A DNA stretch of 56,590 nucleotides, from NCBI GenBank assembly GCA_024684355.1, contig JAIKXA010000166.1, positions 1 through 56,590 of the forward strand, in the 5' to 3' direction. A program made the translations under genes and the position numbers. Source of the stretch: Lachnospiraceae bacterium (GTDB lineage Bacteria; Bacillota; Clostridia; Lachnospirales; Lachnospiraceae). Below the pieces are notes generated by a model. That model had not been told where the DNA came from and did no database searches. It saw nothing but the letters and a program-made list of their open reading frames with translations. Position 1 is the stretch's first letter. Each line of letters starts with the position of its first letter. Positions 8,534 through 17,437 of this stretch are shown piece by piece.

Positions 8534-9499
8534 ATGAATGATCTTATCTCTGTAATAGTACCGATATATAATGTAGGAAAATATCTCCGCCCCAGTCTGG
8601 AATCCATCAGAACCCAGACCTATAAAAACATAGAAGTCATCATGGTTGATGACGGTTCAACAGACGGTTCGCAGAAGGTATGCGACGAATACACCCGTAT
8701 AGACGAGCGTTTCATCTGCATACATAAGAAAAACGGCGGACTTTCCGATGCCAGGAACGAAGGCATAAAACTGGCATCCGGCAAATACGGGATACTCGTT
8801 GATTCAGACGACTACATGCACCGTGATGCAATACGTATATTATACCAAAACCTTACAGAAAACGATGCGGACCTCGCAATAGGCAACTATCGCCGTGTCA
8901 AACCCGACGAAGCCGTGGATATGGAATCCAATCCGAACAACACCATAACGATCTACGATACGGACAAAGCACTCTCCGAGCTCTGCGAACTCGAATATAA
9001 CTACTTCACAGCCAACCACATACAGCAGTTTACCTCCGCATGGAACAAGCTGTACAAGATAGAGCTGTTAAAATCCGTAAAATTCCCTGTAGGCAAAGTA
9101 TTCGAGGACGTAGCCACCGCTCATCAGTTTATACATAAAAGCACAAAAACAGTCTATACCGACGCCATACTCTACTTCTACATCATACGTGAGGGAAGCA
9201 TTTCAAGAGTGGCTGTCAAAAACACAGACATGATAACGGCCTTTGAAAACCGTATAGAATACTTTAAAGAAAACGGTCTTGAAAAGCACTTGGAAAACAC
9301 CTACCAGACCTATATGACAGTCCTCATGCGTACATATACGCATCTGATCGAAACACCGGACTCTCCTATGATCAAAAAGGAAATCCACACAAAAGCCAAG
9401 GACCTGTACAAAGAACACAAAGATGTGTTTAAAGACAGTAAGCTGAAATCCCAGTGCAGGATGTTCGTGAATTTCCCTATTTTATTTAAATATACATAA
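8534..9499 (+). CDS. Glycosyltransferase family 2
   Basis: A 321-residue GT-A fold glycosyltransferase. The N-terminus has LISVIVPIYNVGKYLRPSLE, then VIMVDDGSTDGS (nucleotide-sugar binding), GGLSDARNEGI and LVDSDDYMH (DxD metal site). The C-terminal half matches EpsJ/CpsJ-type enzymes that decorate exopolysaccharide or teichoic-type polymers. GGGAAGGTG precedes the ATG. No other polysaccharide-synthesis gene is adjacent, so the acceptor is unknown. It likely transfers a sugar from a UDP or similar donor at the cytoplasmic face of the membrane. Confidence 0.88.
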   Translation: MNDLISVIVPIYNVGKYLRPSLESIRTQTYKNIEVIMVDDGSTDGSQKVCDEYTRIDERFICIHKKNGGLSDARNEGIKLASGKYGILVDSDDYMHRDAIRILYQNLTENDADLAIGNYRRVKPDEAVDMESNPNNTITIYDTDKALSELCELEYNYFTANHIQQFTSAWNKLYKIELLKSVKFPVGKVFEDVATAHQFIHKSTKTVYTDAILYFYIIREGSISRVAVKNTDMITAFENRIEYFKENGLEKHLENTYQTYMTVLMRTYTHLIETPDSPMIKKEIHTKAKDLYKEHKDVFKDSKLKSQCRMFVNFPILFKYT

Positions 9500-9505
9500 T
9501 CTATC

Positions 9506-9826
9506 GTGTCGCCCCTAAATGCGGCGGCCCCAATCTTAATATCGCGATAAAATACAACAAGGGCTCTGTCCGGGCAGCAACCCTAACGAATTGTAGGCCG
9601 CAACGCCTCGTCAAACTTCCTCTAAGAGCAGCAATTAAAAGCGCTCAGCATTGGCTTCGCGTTTTGCTGCTCTAAGAGGCGATTTCGACTCGGCTAAAAC
9701 CGCGGGTCCGTCGGACAAATACAATTCGTTAGGATACTACCCGTCACGAGCCCTTTCTATAATCTGTTAGCGATATTAAGATTTCGCCATGCCCGTGCCG
9801 CCGCCGCATAAGTGGTGGGGCGACAC
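9506..9826. repeat. Long imperfect inverted-repeat (hairpin) element, copy A
   Basis: Fills the gene-free stretch 9500-9910. Outer ends GTGTCGCCCC (9506) and GGGGCGACAC (to 9826) are exact reverse complements. Further paired blocks moving inward are ATGCGGCGGC, AATCTTAATATCGC, AGGGCTC and CCTAACGAATTGTA (9582-9595 with 9720-9733). A nested hairpin CCTCTAAGAGCAGCAA/TTGCTGCTCTAAGAGG occupies 9619-9679. There is no ORF. It lies between the convergent GT2 and HU genes. Copy B at 24.5 kb shares the GGCTCTGTCCGGGCAGCA and GGCTCGTGACGGGTA blocks. It resembles a non-autonomous palindromic (MITE-like) element or a structured transcript. Confidence 0.75.
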
Positions 9827-9863
9827 TTACTACAATATGCAATATTTTTAAAAAAATACAAAA

Positions 9864-9895
9864 AAGAAATCACCCGAGTGTTCGGGTGATTTCTT
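9864..9895 (-). terminator. Intrinsic terminator of the HU gene
   Basis: AAGAAATCACCCGA/TCGGGTGATTTCTT, a 14-bp perfect stem with a 4-base loop. On the minus strand it is followed by a T-rich run, just after the HU stop codon. Confidence 0.85.
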
Positions 9896-9910
9896 ATAAT
9901 CATGATTAAA

Positions 9911-10216
9911 TTATTTCTTCTTAGCAGCCTTCTTAGCGGGTTTGGTGTTAACCTTCTCCTTAAGAGCCTTTCCTGCCTTAAATCCAGGAACAGTAGCAGC
10001 TGCGATCTTAACAGCCTCGCCGGTACGAGGATTCTTTCCTGTACGAGCCTTTCTTTCGCTGGTCTGGAAGGTACCGAAGCCGATAAGCTGAACCTTCTCC
10101 TTCTTCTGTAATGCATCACCGATTACACCGAATACAGCCTCGATGGCTGCTGCTGCGTCTTTCTTCTTTAAAGCAGTCTTCTCTGCTACTGCAGCTACTA
10201 ATTCAGTTTTGTTCAT
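9911..10216 (-). CDS. hup: DNA-binding protein HU
   Basis: A 101-residue HU/IHF-family nucleoid protein. It starts [21 protein letters not shown] and carries the beta-arm region [25 protein letters not shown] with the IPA-type turn replaced by [18 protein letters not shown]. The C-terminus has a short Lys/Ala tail ([10 protein letters not shown]) longer than in standard 90-residue HU, as seen in some Clostridia. It binds and bends DNA without strong sequence preference. AAAGGGG lies before the ATG. The gene is monocistronic with a strong terminator. The 200-bp upstream region is very A/T-rich. Confidence 0.95.
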   Translation of the reverse strand: MNKTELVAAVAEKTALKKKDAAAAIEAVFGVIGDALQKKEKVQLIGFGTFQTSERKARTGKNPRTGEAVKIAAATVPGFKAGKALKEKVNTKPAKKAAKKK

Positions 10217-10424
10217 AATCTAAACCCCTTTCGTAGTTTGTCTTCTACACAGGTTGACATCGACTGCCTCCTGTATATTCAACAGTATACTATATATCTT
10301 ATGAAAAATCCACACTTTTTTTTAATTTTTTTAAGTTTTTTTTGCATTTTTTTAAGGTTTTTGGGGATTTTAGGACGTTTTTTTAACGAAAAGTGTCAAA
10401 ACAGCTGCCAAATCGACTGATTTC

Positions 10425-12152
10425 TTACTCAAATATCCAATCTACTATCTCATATCCTTCACCGCTGAATGTGAAGAATACATCCTGAAGGCCTGTTATA
10501 GCGTTATCAAGTTCAGCTGAAATAACGGTTGTCTCTGCGCTGTCACCCTTAACTGCCATATATCCGGCAACTTCTCCGTTAGGATACTTAGTGGTAATAC
10601 GGATAACTCCGTCCTTTCCGTTGGTACGCACTGTAGCTGTAAGCTTCTTAGCTCCCTTATCACCAAAATCAACACCCTGAAGCTTTACAAAGTCACCGTC
10701 ATTGATAGCTGTAAGTAAAAGGTTACCGCATCCGTACTTTTTGCTTACTTCATCGGCTGGTGCCGTATCAACGCCTGCCATAACCGCAAATGTAGCCCCG
10801 TTTATCTTCTCGTAAGGATTAAGAGTACCTACCTGAGTTCTGCCGCCGTTCTTGGTCATCCTGATATCGCCTATGGAGCCGTCTTCGCCCATATCGAAAG
10901 CTTCAATACTGGTTGAACGGTAGCCGTGCAGTATGCCCTGTTCCTTCTCCAAAATCCTTGAATGGTAGCAGATATACCACTGATCCTTAAACTTAAAGAT
11001 AGCATGATGGTTATTTCCGCCCAATCCGAAGAAATATCCGGGATTCTTAAGTACTCTCTCTTTGAAAGTGAACGGTCCTAAAGGATTCTTGCTTTCCATA
11101 ACGATGATCTCACCGTTTCCAAAGCCGTACTCGTTGGGTCCGTTTTCTTCTACGTTGAAGTTACTGCAATAGCTGTAATAATAGGTATCTCCGTATTTAT
11201 GTATGCCTGAATCCTCAAAAAGGAAAGGTGCATCGATCGTTACAGGTACATCCTTAAGGCTCATCATATCATCTCCGAGCTCTGCACATCTGCCGGTCAT
11301 AGGATGAGCTGCCTTAGGCTTTCCTGCTTCCCTGTCAAAAGGTACGCCGCCGCCAAAGTAGATATATGCTCTTCCGTCATCATCTACAAGTACTGCCGGG
11401 TCAAACAGCCATTCTACGTTTCCGCAGTTCTCCATATCACGTCTGATAAGTCCGTGTCCGAGCTCATCTACGAAAGGACCTACGGGGCTGTCGGAAGTAA
11501 CTACGCCTATACCGCCGCCGTTATCTGCAAAATACAGGAAGAACTTGGGCTTTCCGTCTATCATCTTCCAAGCTGCTGCGGGTGCCCATGAATTATGAGC
11601 CCACTTTGTAGCTCCGTTAGCACCGGCAATAGTGATCTCGCCGTGATCGGTAAAATTGATCATATCCTTTGTGGAAACCACATAAAGGCTTCTTATCTGA
11701 GAATATGAGTTTTCCTTGATCTCTCCCTTTGTATCATACTCGTATGCATCAGCTGTCATGTAGAAATATACTGTGTCGTCATATACAAGCGCAAAAGGAT
11801 CTGCACCGTAATGCTGCTCGATAATGGGGTTGTTGTTGGCTACACCCTTATAGCTCTTCGACAATGTAATGTTCTTAAAAATGCTCTCGTAATCCATATT
11901 CTTCTCCTTCGTATCGTTTTTTTCTCCGTCGCCGGCCTGTGTTATGGCAGCTGTAGGCTCTGCTCCTTTTTCGGGACTGACAGCAGGATCATCTCCGGTA
12001 TTTTGTGAACTATCCGGTTCGATAGTTACAGTGGCTGTGTTTTTGTCTTCAAATCCGTCTGTGTTACCCGAACAGCCCATAAGAACAAGTGCCGTAATAG
12101 CCAGTGTGCATAATACCGCACCCTTTTTACTGCTCTTTCGCATCATTTTCAC
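10425..12152 (-). CDS. GH43 lipoprotein with C-terminal CBM6
   Basis: A 575-residue surface lipoprotein. The signal ends at the lipobox LVLMGC (Cys27) and is followed by a Thr/Pro/Asp-rich linker. Residues about 105-440 form a five-bladed GH43 propeller that opens with IIEQHYGADPFALVYDD (catalytic base Asp) and includes WLFDPAVLVDDDGRAY and FLFEDSGIHKYGDTYYYSYC (acid Glu). The last 130 residues, from GATFAVMAGVD to EIVDWIFE, look like a family 6 carbohydrate-binding module. This pairing is typical of arabinoxylan arabinofuranohydrolases or xylosidases acting on hemicellulose outside the cell. It stands alone between the HU gene and adenine deaminase. Confidence 0.88.
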   Translation of the reverse strand: MKMMRKSSKKGAVLCTLAITALVLMGCSGNTDGFEDKNTATVTIEPDSSQNTGDDPAVSPEKGAEPTAAITQAGDGEKNDTKEKNMDYESIFKNITLSKSYKGVANNNPIIEQHYGADPFALVYDDTVYFYMTADAYEYDTKGEIKENSYSQIRSLYVVSTKDMINFTDHGEITIAGANGATKWAHNSWAPAAAWKMIDGKPKFFLYFADNGGGIGVVTSDSPVGPFVDELGHGLIRRDMENCGNVEWLFDPAVLVDDDGRAYIYFGGGVPFDREAGKPKAAHPMTGRCAELGDDMMSLKDVPVTIDAPFLFEDSGIHKYGDTYYYSYCSNFNVEENGPNEYGFGNGEIIVMESKNPLGPFTFKERVLKNPGYFFGLGGNNHHAIFKFKDQWYICYHSRILEKEQGILHGYRSTSIEAFDMGEDGSIGDIRMTKNGGRTQVGTLNPYEKINGATFAVMAGVDTAPADEVSKKYGCGNLLLTAINDGDFVKLQGVDFGDKGAKKLTATVRTNGKDGVIRITTKYPNGEVAGYMAVKGDSAETTVISAELDNAITGLQDVFFTFSGEGYEIVDWIFE

Positions 12153-12210
12153 CTGCCTAATACATTGTTACAGTATCGTAGTTCAGTTGACTTCGAAGAA
12201 TACTGCTATA

Positions 12211-12250
12211 AAAAATATAGCATAGAACTTGTTTCAATTCTATGCTATAT
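12211..12250 (-). terminator. Intrinsic terminator at the end of the opp-ade operon
   Basis: ATATAGCATAGAA/TTCTATGCTATAT stem with a 10-base loop; the minus strand continues into TTTTTT. It lies between the ade stop and the GH43 start. Confidence 0.85.
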
Positions 12251-12276
12251 TTGTGATTTATAAATCATTTTTTGCG

Positions 12277-13998
12277 TCATAACAGATAAAGGCCCTTGCT
12301 GTCGAGTTTACACAAACCTCTCGGAGTTATCCTAATCTCGGGTATAACCGGAAGTGCCAGGAACGAAAGCGTGATAAACGGATCTATATCCTTATCCACT
12401 CCCATCTCATAAGCCTTTTTCTTCATACGCTGAAGCTTTTCGTTTACATTTTCGAATCCAGCATCGGACATAAGTCCCATAATAGGTAAAGGCAGTACTT
12501 CAAATACCTGTCCGGCCTCTACTATAACATATCCGCCGCCGGATTTTTTAAGTGCATTAACAGCTGTCGCCATATCCCTGTCACTGTCACCAATGACTAT
12601 AATATTGTGTGAATCATGGGATACGGATGAAGCAACGGCACCTCCCTTTAATCCGTAGCCCGAAGCTAAAGCCACACCTATCTTACCTGTAAATTTATGG
12701 CGTTCAACTGCTGCTATCTTAAGTATATCTGTGCTTCCGTCCGGTTCATAATTATCGGTTTCATCAAACTTTTTAATTATGTCCGTAGTAGTTATCTGTT
12801 TTCTGTCGATGCCGATCACATGAGTTTCACCGCCCAGAATAGGCAGTTTAAAGCTTTCAGCATTAACTTCAGCCAGATTCATAGTGGACTTTAACTTGTC
12901 CGGGCAGGGTTTTAAAGTGATCTTTTCACTCTTTTCCACCTTTTTACCCTTATAGTATACAGCGGACACATCCACGCTTTCCGGATCGCTTAATACCACC
13001 AGATCGGCCTGTGCCCCGGGTATTATGGCACCCAAATGCTTTAAGCCGTATGTACGGGCCGTATTTATGGTAGCCATCTGATATGCCGCCATCGGAGCAA
13101 TACCCTCTTTTATTGCTATCCTTATGTTTGCACTTATATGACCGCCTGCAAGTATATCCTCTATATGCTTGTCATCGGTACAGAATGAGAAACAATCTGT
13201 ATTGATACCGCTTTTTACTATACCTTTTACTATGTCCGCACAGTTATGGGCAGCACTGCCTTCACGGATATGTACATGTATACCGCGCTCAGCTTCTTTT
13301 AAGGCATACTCAAAAGAAGTTGCTTCATGATCGGTCATTATTCCTGCCATACTGTATATATCAAGCTCCCTATCCGGTAAAAACGGTGCATGGCCGTCAA
13401 TTATCTTTTCGCCAAACAACGCCAGCTTATCATGCATATTCTTATCCGCATATACTACAGCAGGATCGTCCATAACCTCGCCAAGTCCGAGTATTCTCTC
13501 ATTATCGAGGTAAGGCTTCATATCCTTTGCGGTAAATATGCATCCGTTATCATCCAGAGGTGTGGCCGGTACGCATGAAGGCATCATAACATACACATTT
13601 GCATCTGAATCTGCGGTCTGGTCCAGTATATAGTTAATACCGTCAGCGCCTGACACATTGGCAGCCTCATGAGGGTCAACTATAAACGTGGTAGTACCTT
13701 TTGCGGCAGCCTCAGCTATAAGCTCGGCGGGGCTGACCATAGTGGACTCCAGATGAAGATGTGCATCCATAAATCCCGGAGATACATATGCTCCGTTTAG
13801 ATCCGTTATCGTTTCGGCATTTAAAACAGCCCCCGGATCTTCGATCACTCCGAGGATCACACCGTCTTTAATGATGATAGATCCCTGTCTGATCCTGCCG
13901 GTAAGCACATCGATGATATTTGCATTTTTAAGTATCAGGTCGGCTTTTTCCCCGCTAAGTACCGCACCCGACAGTTTCTTAAACTTGCCGTACTCCAT
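12277..13998 (-). CDS. ade: Adenine deaminase
   Basis: A 573-residue cytosolic amidohydrolase converting adenine to hypoxanthine plus ammonia. Seen: LKNANIIDVLTGRIRQGSI at the start, the metal-site segment DAHLHLESTMVSP, the VDPHEAANVSG block, CFSFCTDDKHIEDIL, and the C-terminal Ade domain with SGYGLKGGAVASSVSHDSHN. All are characteristic of the Ade/AdeC branch rather than of adenosine deaminase. Length is normal. It lies 27 bases after the DUF3899 gene at the end of the oligopeptide-transporter run, so purine salvage may be co-expressed with peptide import. A strong terminator follows. Confidence 0.95.
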   Translation of the reverse strand: MEYGKFKKLSGAVLSGEKADLILKNANIIDVLTGRIRQGSIIIKDGVILGVIEDPGAVLNAETITDLNGAYVSPGFMDAHLHLESTMVSPAELIAEAAAKGTTTFIVDPHEAANVSGADGINYILDQTADSDANVYVMMPSCVPATPLDDNGCIFTAKDMKPYLDNERILGLGEVMDDPAVVYADKNMHDKLALFGEKIIDGHAPFLPDRELDIYSMAGIMTDHEATSFEYALKEAERGIHVHIREGSAAHNCADIVKGIVKSGINTDCFSFCTDDKHIEDILAGGHISANIRIAIKEGIAPMAAYQMATINTARTYGLKHLGAIIPGAQADLVVLSDPESVDVSAVYYKGKKVEKSEKITLKPCPDKLKSTMNLAEVNAESFKLPILGGETHVIGIDRKQITTTDIIKKFDETDNYEPDGSTDILKIAAVERHKFTGKIGVALASGYGLKGGAVASSVSHDSHNIIVIGDSDRDMATAVNALKKSGGGYVIVEAGQVFEVLPLPIMGLMSDAGFENVNEKLQRMKKKAYEMGVDKDIDPFITLSFLALPVIPEIRITPRGLCKLDSKGLYLL

Positions 13999-14025
13999 AT
14001 TAATACCTTACCCTCTCCCAATACA

Positions 14026-14403
14026 CTATAACAGACAAACATTCAGTATCATTCCGATAATAAAGAATATAGCACCTACCGCTATAAAGGGCATATAAGT
14101 TAGTTTTGAATTACTCTTTACAGCTCTTTTCTTGGTCTGATAATCAATATAATCTGTATATTCACGCTCTTTTCTTCTGAATGACGAGAATGAATATCCG
14201 AATATATCAAATGCACCATAGTGAGATACCATCTGCAAAAGTCCCAAAAAGAACACTGCACCCCCTGCTACTGAAAAAGCATCAACATAACTTATCCTGT
14301 ATTCAAAGCCTTTTGAAAGCAGACATAAAAAACCGATTATCAATGCCAATACCACTCCGACTATATACCTTACAGGAGAATGTAAAAACAATTTTCTAAA
14401 CAT
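14026..14403 (-). CDS. DUF3899-like small membrane protein
   Basis: A 125-residue protein with three predicted membrane segments: PVRYIVGVVLALIIGFLCLL, a second around residues 45-60 (VAGGAVFFLGLLQMV) and a C-terminal one (MPFIAVGAIFFIIGMILNV). The order and the GAFDIFGYSFSSFRR motif after the second helix resemble DUF3899 family proteins (recollection). Function is unknown. It starts one base after the OppF stop codon and precedes ade by 27 bases, so it is clearly part of the transporter operon. Confidence 0.75.
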   Translation of the reverse strand: MFRKLFLHSPVRYIVGVVLALIIGFLCLLSKGFEYRISYVDAFSVAGGAVFFLGLLQMVSHYGAFDIFGYSFSSFRRKEREYTDYIDYQTKKRAVKSNSKLTYMPFIAVGAIFFIIGMILNVCLL

Positions 14404-14404
14404 A

Positions 14405-15784
14405 TTATTTTATGATCTTTTTATACTGAGCAAACTCCGCTTCATTACAATATACAAAGTGTCCGGTTTTTATTTCTTTAAGTTCCGGAGTGTCTCCGTC
14501 TTCATAGTTATGAGCTTTGGCGGGATCATAAAGAATTCGCCTTCTGATCTTTTCGGATTTTGGATCCGGCTTCGGTATTGCGGAAAGCAGTGCCTTTGTA
14601 TATGGATGCAGAGGGTTTTTAAACAGCTCATCACTTGAAGCTTTTTCAACAACCTTGCCGAAATACATAACCACTATCGAGTCGCAGAAATACTTAACTA
14701 CCGAAAGATCATGTGCTATAAAGATAATTGACAGACCAAGGTTATTCTTAAGGTCGTTAAGCAGGTTTATAACCTGGGCTCTGATGGAAACATCAAGTGC
14801 CGAAATAGGCTCATCACAGATAAGGAGCTTGGGATTCATTACTATAGCTCTGGCTATACCGATACGCTGACGCTGTCCGCCTGAAAACTCGTGCGGATAA
14901 CGTGAAGCATGCTCTTCTACCAGACCTACCGTGTTAAGCATCTCAACAACCTTTTTGTGATTTTCCTTCTTGTTTTTATAACCCTGTATCTTTAAACCTT
15001 CCTGAATTATGTCTTCTACAGTCATCCTGGGATCAAGTGAATCGATAGGGTCCTGGAATATCATCTGGATCTCGTTCAAAAGCTTTCTGGAAACATTAGC
15101 ATTATCATACTTTATCTGCTTGATCTTTTCCTTCTGCTCTATACGGGTATTCTCGATATTTTTCTCTATTTCGGCTATACGATTGTCAGCATCTGCAGCT
15201 CCGCTGTTCTTGAGTTCCTCAATCTGCTTTTTGCCTTTTATCCTGGACCACTTTATCTCTTTTTTATTCCAGCGGTCGCCTGCACTTATCCTTACTCCTC
15301 TATAGTATATGGAGCCGGAGGTGATATCATATAACCTTATTATACTTCTGCCTGTAGTGGTTTTTCCGCATCCGCTCTCACCGACTATACCAACACACTC
15401 TCCCTCATGTACATCAAAGGAAATGTTGGATACAGCTTTAAGCTTTTGCCTTTTAGCCCCATGTCCGAAGAAGAAAAACTGCTTCAGATGCCTAACCGAA
15501 AGAAGTATTTTCCGGTCACGCAGTTCAGGTTTTTGTTTAACTTTAGGATTTATATGATATTTTTTATTGAATTCCTCAACACTCTCGTTTTTAGCTGTAC
15601 TTAAGTTCTCCTTCTGACCACTGGCCAGATAAAACTGTGTATCAGACTCAAGAGCTTCTTCCATTACCCGAAGTTCTTCGTTATTCTCATCGATACCATG
15701 CACAAACTGTTTTCCGGGAGCATTCGGCAGGTCGCTGCGCTTTACGGATTTATTTGAGTTGTTTTTATTATTTTTATTTGACAT
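14405..15784 (-). CDS. OppF-like oligopeptide ABC transporter ATPase
   Basis: A 459-residue ATP-binding subunit, longer than usual (about 320). A hydrophilic N-terminal extension of about 90 residues precedes the ABC domain. Walker A is GESGCGKTT (135-143). A charged helical insertion (about 165-232) lies between Walker A and the Q-loop MIFQDPIDSLDP. The signature is FSGGQRQRIGIARA, Walker B is LLICDEPISALD, and AHDLSVV carries the switch histidine. The C-terminal LFKNPLHPYTKALLSAIPKPDP block is the oligopeptide-ATPase hallmark. It pairs with the OppD-like ATPase encoded 35 bases upstream. Confidence 0.93.
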   Translation of the reverse strand: MSNKNNKNNSNKSVKRSDLPNAPGKQFVHGIDENNEELRVMEEALESDTQFYLASGQKENLSTAKNESVEEFNKKYHINPKVKQKPELRDRKILLSVRHLKQFFFFGHGAKRQKLKAVSNISFDVHEGECVGIVGESGCGKTTTGRSIIRLYDITSGSIYYRGVRISAGDRWNKKEIKWSRIKGKKQIEELKNSGAADADNRIAEIEKNIENTRIEQKEKIKQIKYDNANVSRKLLNEIQMIFQDPIDSLDPRMTVEDIIQEGLKIQGYKNKKENHKKVVEMLNTVGLVEEHASRYPHEFSGGQRQRIGIARAIVMNPKLLICDEPISALDVSIRAQVINLLNDLKNNLGLSIIFIAHDLSVVKYFCDSIVVMYFGKVVEKASSDELFKNPLHPYTKALLSAIPKPDPKSEKIRRRILYDPAKAHNYEDGDTPELKEIKTGHFVYCNEAEFAQYKKIIK

Positions 15785-15819
15785 GATCTGTACTTTTCAA
15801 TCCTTTACAAAATGTCATT

Positions 15820-17436
15820 TTAAGTTACATCTATACCGACATGGACAAAATAGCCGTCAGGTTGGTCCGGCTTATCCGGCTTTTTGTCCGGATCCTGATC
15901 CATAATATTGATATCTGTAGGAGAAACTATTTTTATGTCTTTATTGGCCTTGGCAGCCTCAAGTGACAAACGTATTCTCTCGCTTACGATCTTAGGCATT
16001 TCAACCTTAGGTGCATGAGGGTCCAGCAGCCATGTAGCAGCATAATGCGTATCGCTGACCTTAAAGTAAGGTGGCTGTCTCCTAAAGTCAATATTCATGG
16101 CATATTTACTTCTGGCAGCGAAAGCATCACCATCAGGAGGGTAGATCATATTGGGAGGCGTACCGGGGATCGCTTCGAGTTTTTCTTTACTGTCCACATC
16201 AGGGATACTTGAAAGAAGTGCCCATGTATACGGATGTTTCGGGTCATAGAATATTTCTTCCGCAGTACCGTATTCTACTATCTTACCGGCATACATAACC
16301 GCTACTCTGTCAGCCATATTGGCAACTACGCCCAGATCATGTGTAATGAATATACATGAAAGGTCTCTTTCTGCTTTGATCCTGTTGATAAGCTCAAGTA
16401 TCTGTGCCTGAATAGTAACATCAAGCGCAGTTGTAGGCTCATCGCAGATAAGGATCTCAGGTGAAGCTGTCAGAGCAATAGCTATAACTATACGCTGTCG
16501 CATACCGCCCGAAAACTCAAACGGATACTGTCTGTATCTTTTTTCAGGCTCGGGGATACCTACTTCCTTCATGATCTGAAGAGCTCTTTTCTTAGCTTCT
16601 GCTTTGGTAATCTTCAACTTATCCTGACGTTCTATTTTTACCTTCTTAAGCTCTTCCTTATACTTGTCAGCATCGTAGCCATTTCCAAGATTTTTCTTTT
16701 GTTTGATATCAGTCAGTTTCTTCCTGTATTCTGCGTCTACTTCTTTTTTATATGCCTTGACCTTCTTCTTAGCTTCTTTCTGAGTTTCCTTTAACTTTGC
16801 TTTTAAAATCTTGGCCTCATCAAGATACTTAGCTTTAGTTTCTCTTTCAAACTCCTTAAACTGCTGTTCCTTTGTTTTTAAAAGCTCCTCGTCTTTTCTT
16901 TTATCTGCTTCATTCTTATAGTTTTTATTCTTTATCTCGGATTTTAATGCATCTATAGTCTTTTTTTCAGTATTGATGACTATATTCATTTTAGCAAGCG
17001 TATTCTTATAATGGATAAGGTCATCACTTATAAGATCATTATACATGAGTTTGAGCTTATCATTATTTAAAAGCATTGCCTCGGTGATCTGCTTTCCTAT
17101 CCTTACTATAGGATTTAACGAAGACAAAGGATCCTGGAATATCATTCCGATCTTATGTCCGCGGATCTTATAAAATTCATCCTCTGAAACCTCAAGTAGA
17201 TTTTCACCGCGATACATGATATTTCCGCCTGCAATGATGGCATTTCTGGCTAAAATGCCCATTATAGCTTTGGATGTAACAGATTTTCCTGAACCCGACT
17301 CACCTACTATACACAGTGTTTCACCCCTGTTCAGCTCAAATGAAACATCTCTCACGGCATGTACCATACCGTTATCGGTTTTGAAGTTAACGATAAGGTT
17401 ATTGACAGCCAATACTTTTTCCTGTGAAACAGCCAT
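15820..17436 (-). CDS. OppD-like ATPase with a long coiled-coil insertion
   Basis: The track start at 17445 is a GTG touching the AGGAA motif. The ATG at 17436 has better spacing, so 538 residues are preferred. Walker A is GESGSGKS, the Q-loop is MIFQDPLSSLNP, the signature is FSGGMRQR, Walker B is ILICDEPTTALD and the switch is THDLGVV. The C-terminus has the Opp-type DPKHPYTWALLSSIPDVD block. Between the Q-loop and the signature (about residues 128-285 of the track ORF) lies a Lys/Glu-rich coiled coil of about 155 residues that ordinary OppD (about 330 aa) lacks. The OppC stop codon is one base upstream. Confidence 0.92.
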   Translation of the reverse strand: MAVSQEKVLAVNNLIVNFKTDNGMVHAVRDVSFELNRGETLCIVGESGSGKSVTSKAIMGILARNAIIAGGNIMYRGENLLEVSEDEFYKIRGHKIGMIFQDPLSSLNPIVRIGKQITEAMLLNNDKLKLMYNDLISDDLIHYKNTLAKMNIVINTEKKTIDALKSEIKNKNYKNEADKRKDEELLKTKEQQFKEFERETKAKYLDEAKILKAKLKETQKEAKKKVKAYKKEVDAEYRKKLTDIKQKKNLGNGYDADKYKEELKKVKIERQDKLKITKAEAKKRALQIMKEVGIPEPEKRYRQYPFEFSGGMRQRIVIAIALTASPEILICDEPTTALDVTIQAQILELINRIKAERDLSCIFITHDLGVVANMADRVAVMYAGKIVEYGTAEEIFYDPKHPYTWALLSSIPDVDSKEKLEAIPGTPPNMIYPPDGDAFAARSKYAMNIDFRRQPPYFKVSDTHYAATWLLDPHAPKVEMPKIVSERIRLSLEAAKANKDIKIVSPTDINIMDQDPDKKPDKPDQPDGYFVHVGIDVT

Positions 17437-17437
17437 A

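Noticed and set aside
9506-9826. IS element or integrase gene in the long hairpin
   Set aside because: No transposase ORF in any frame; only repeat structure.
9757-10119. 120-aa minus-strand ORF
   Set aside because: Overlaps the well-supported HU gene in another frame.
12277-13998. Purine riboswitch expected near adenine deaminase
   Set aside because: ade is the last gene of a long operon with a 27-base gap, and no purine-aptamer motif is visible there or ahead of oppA.
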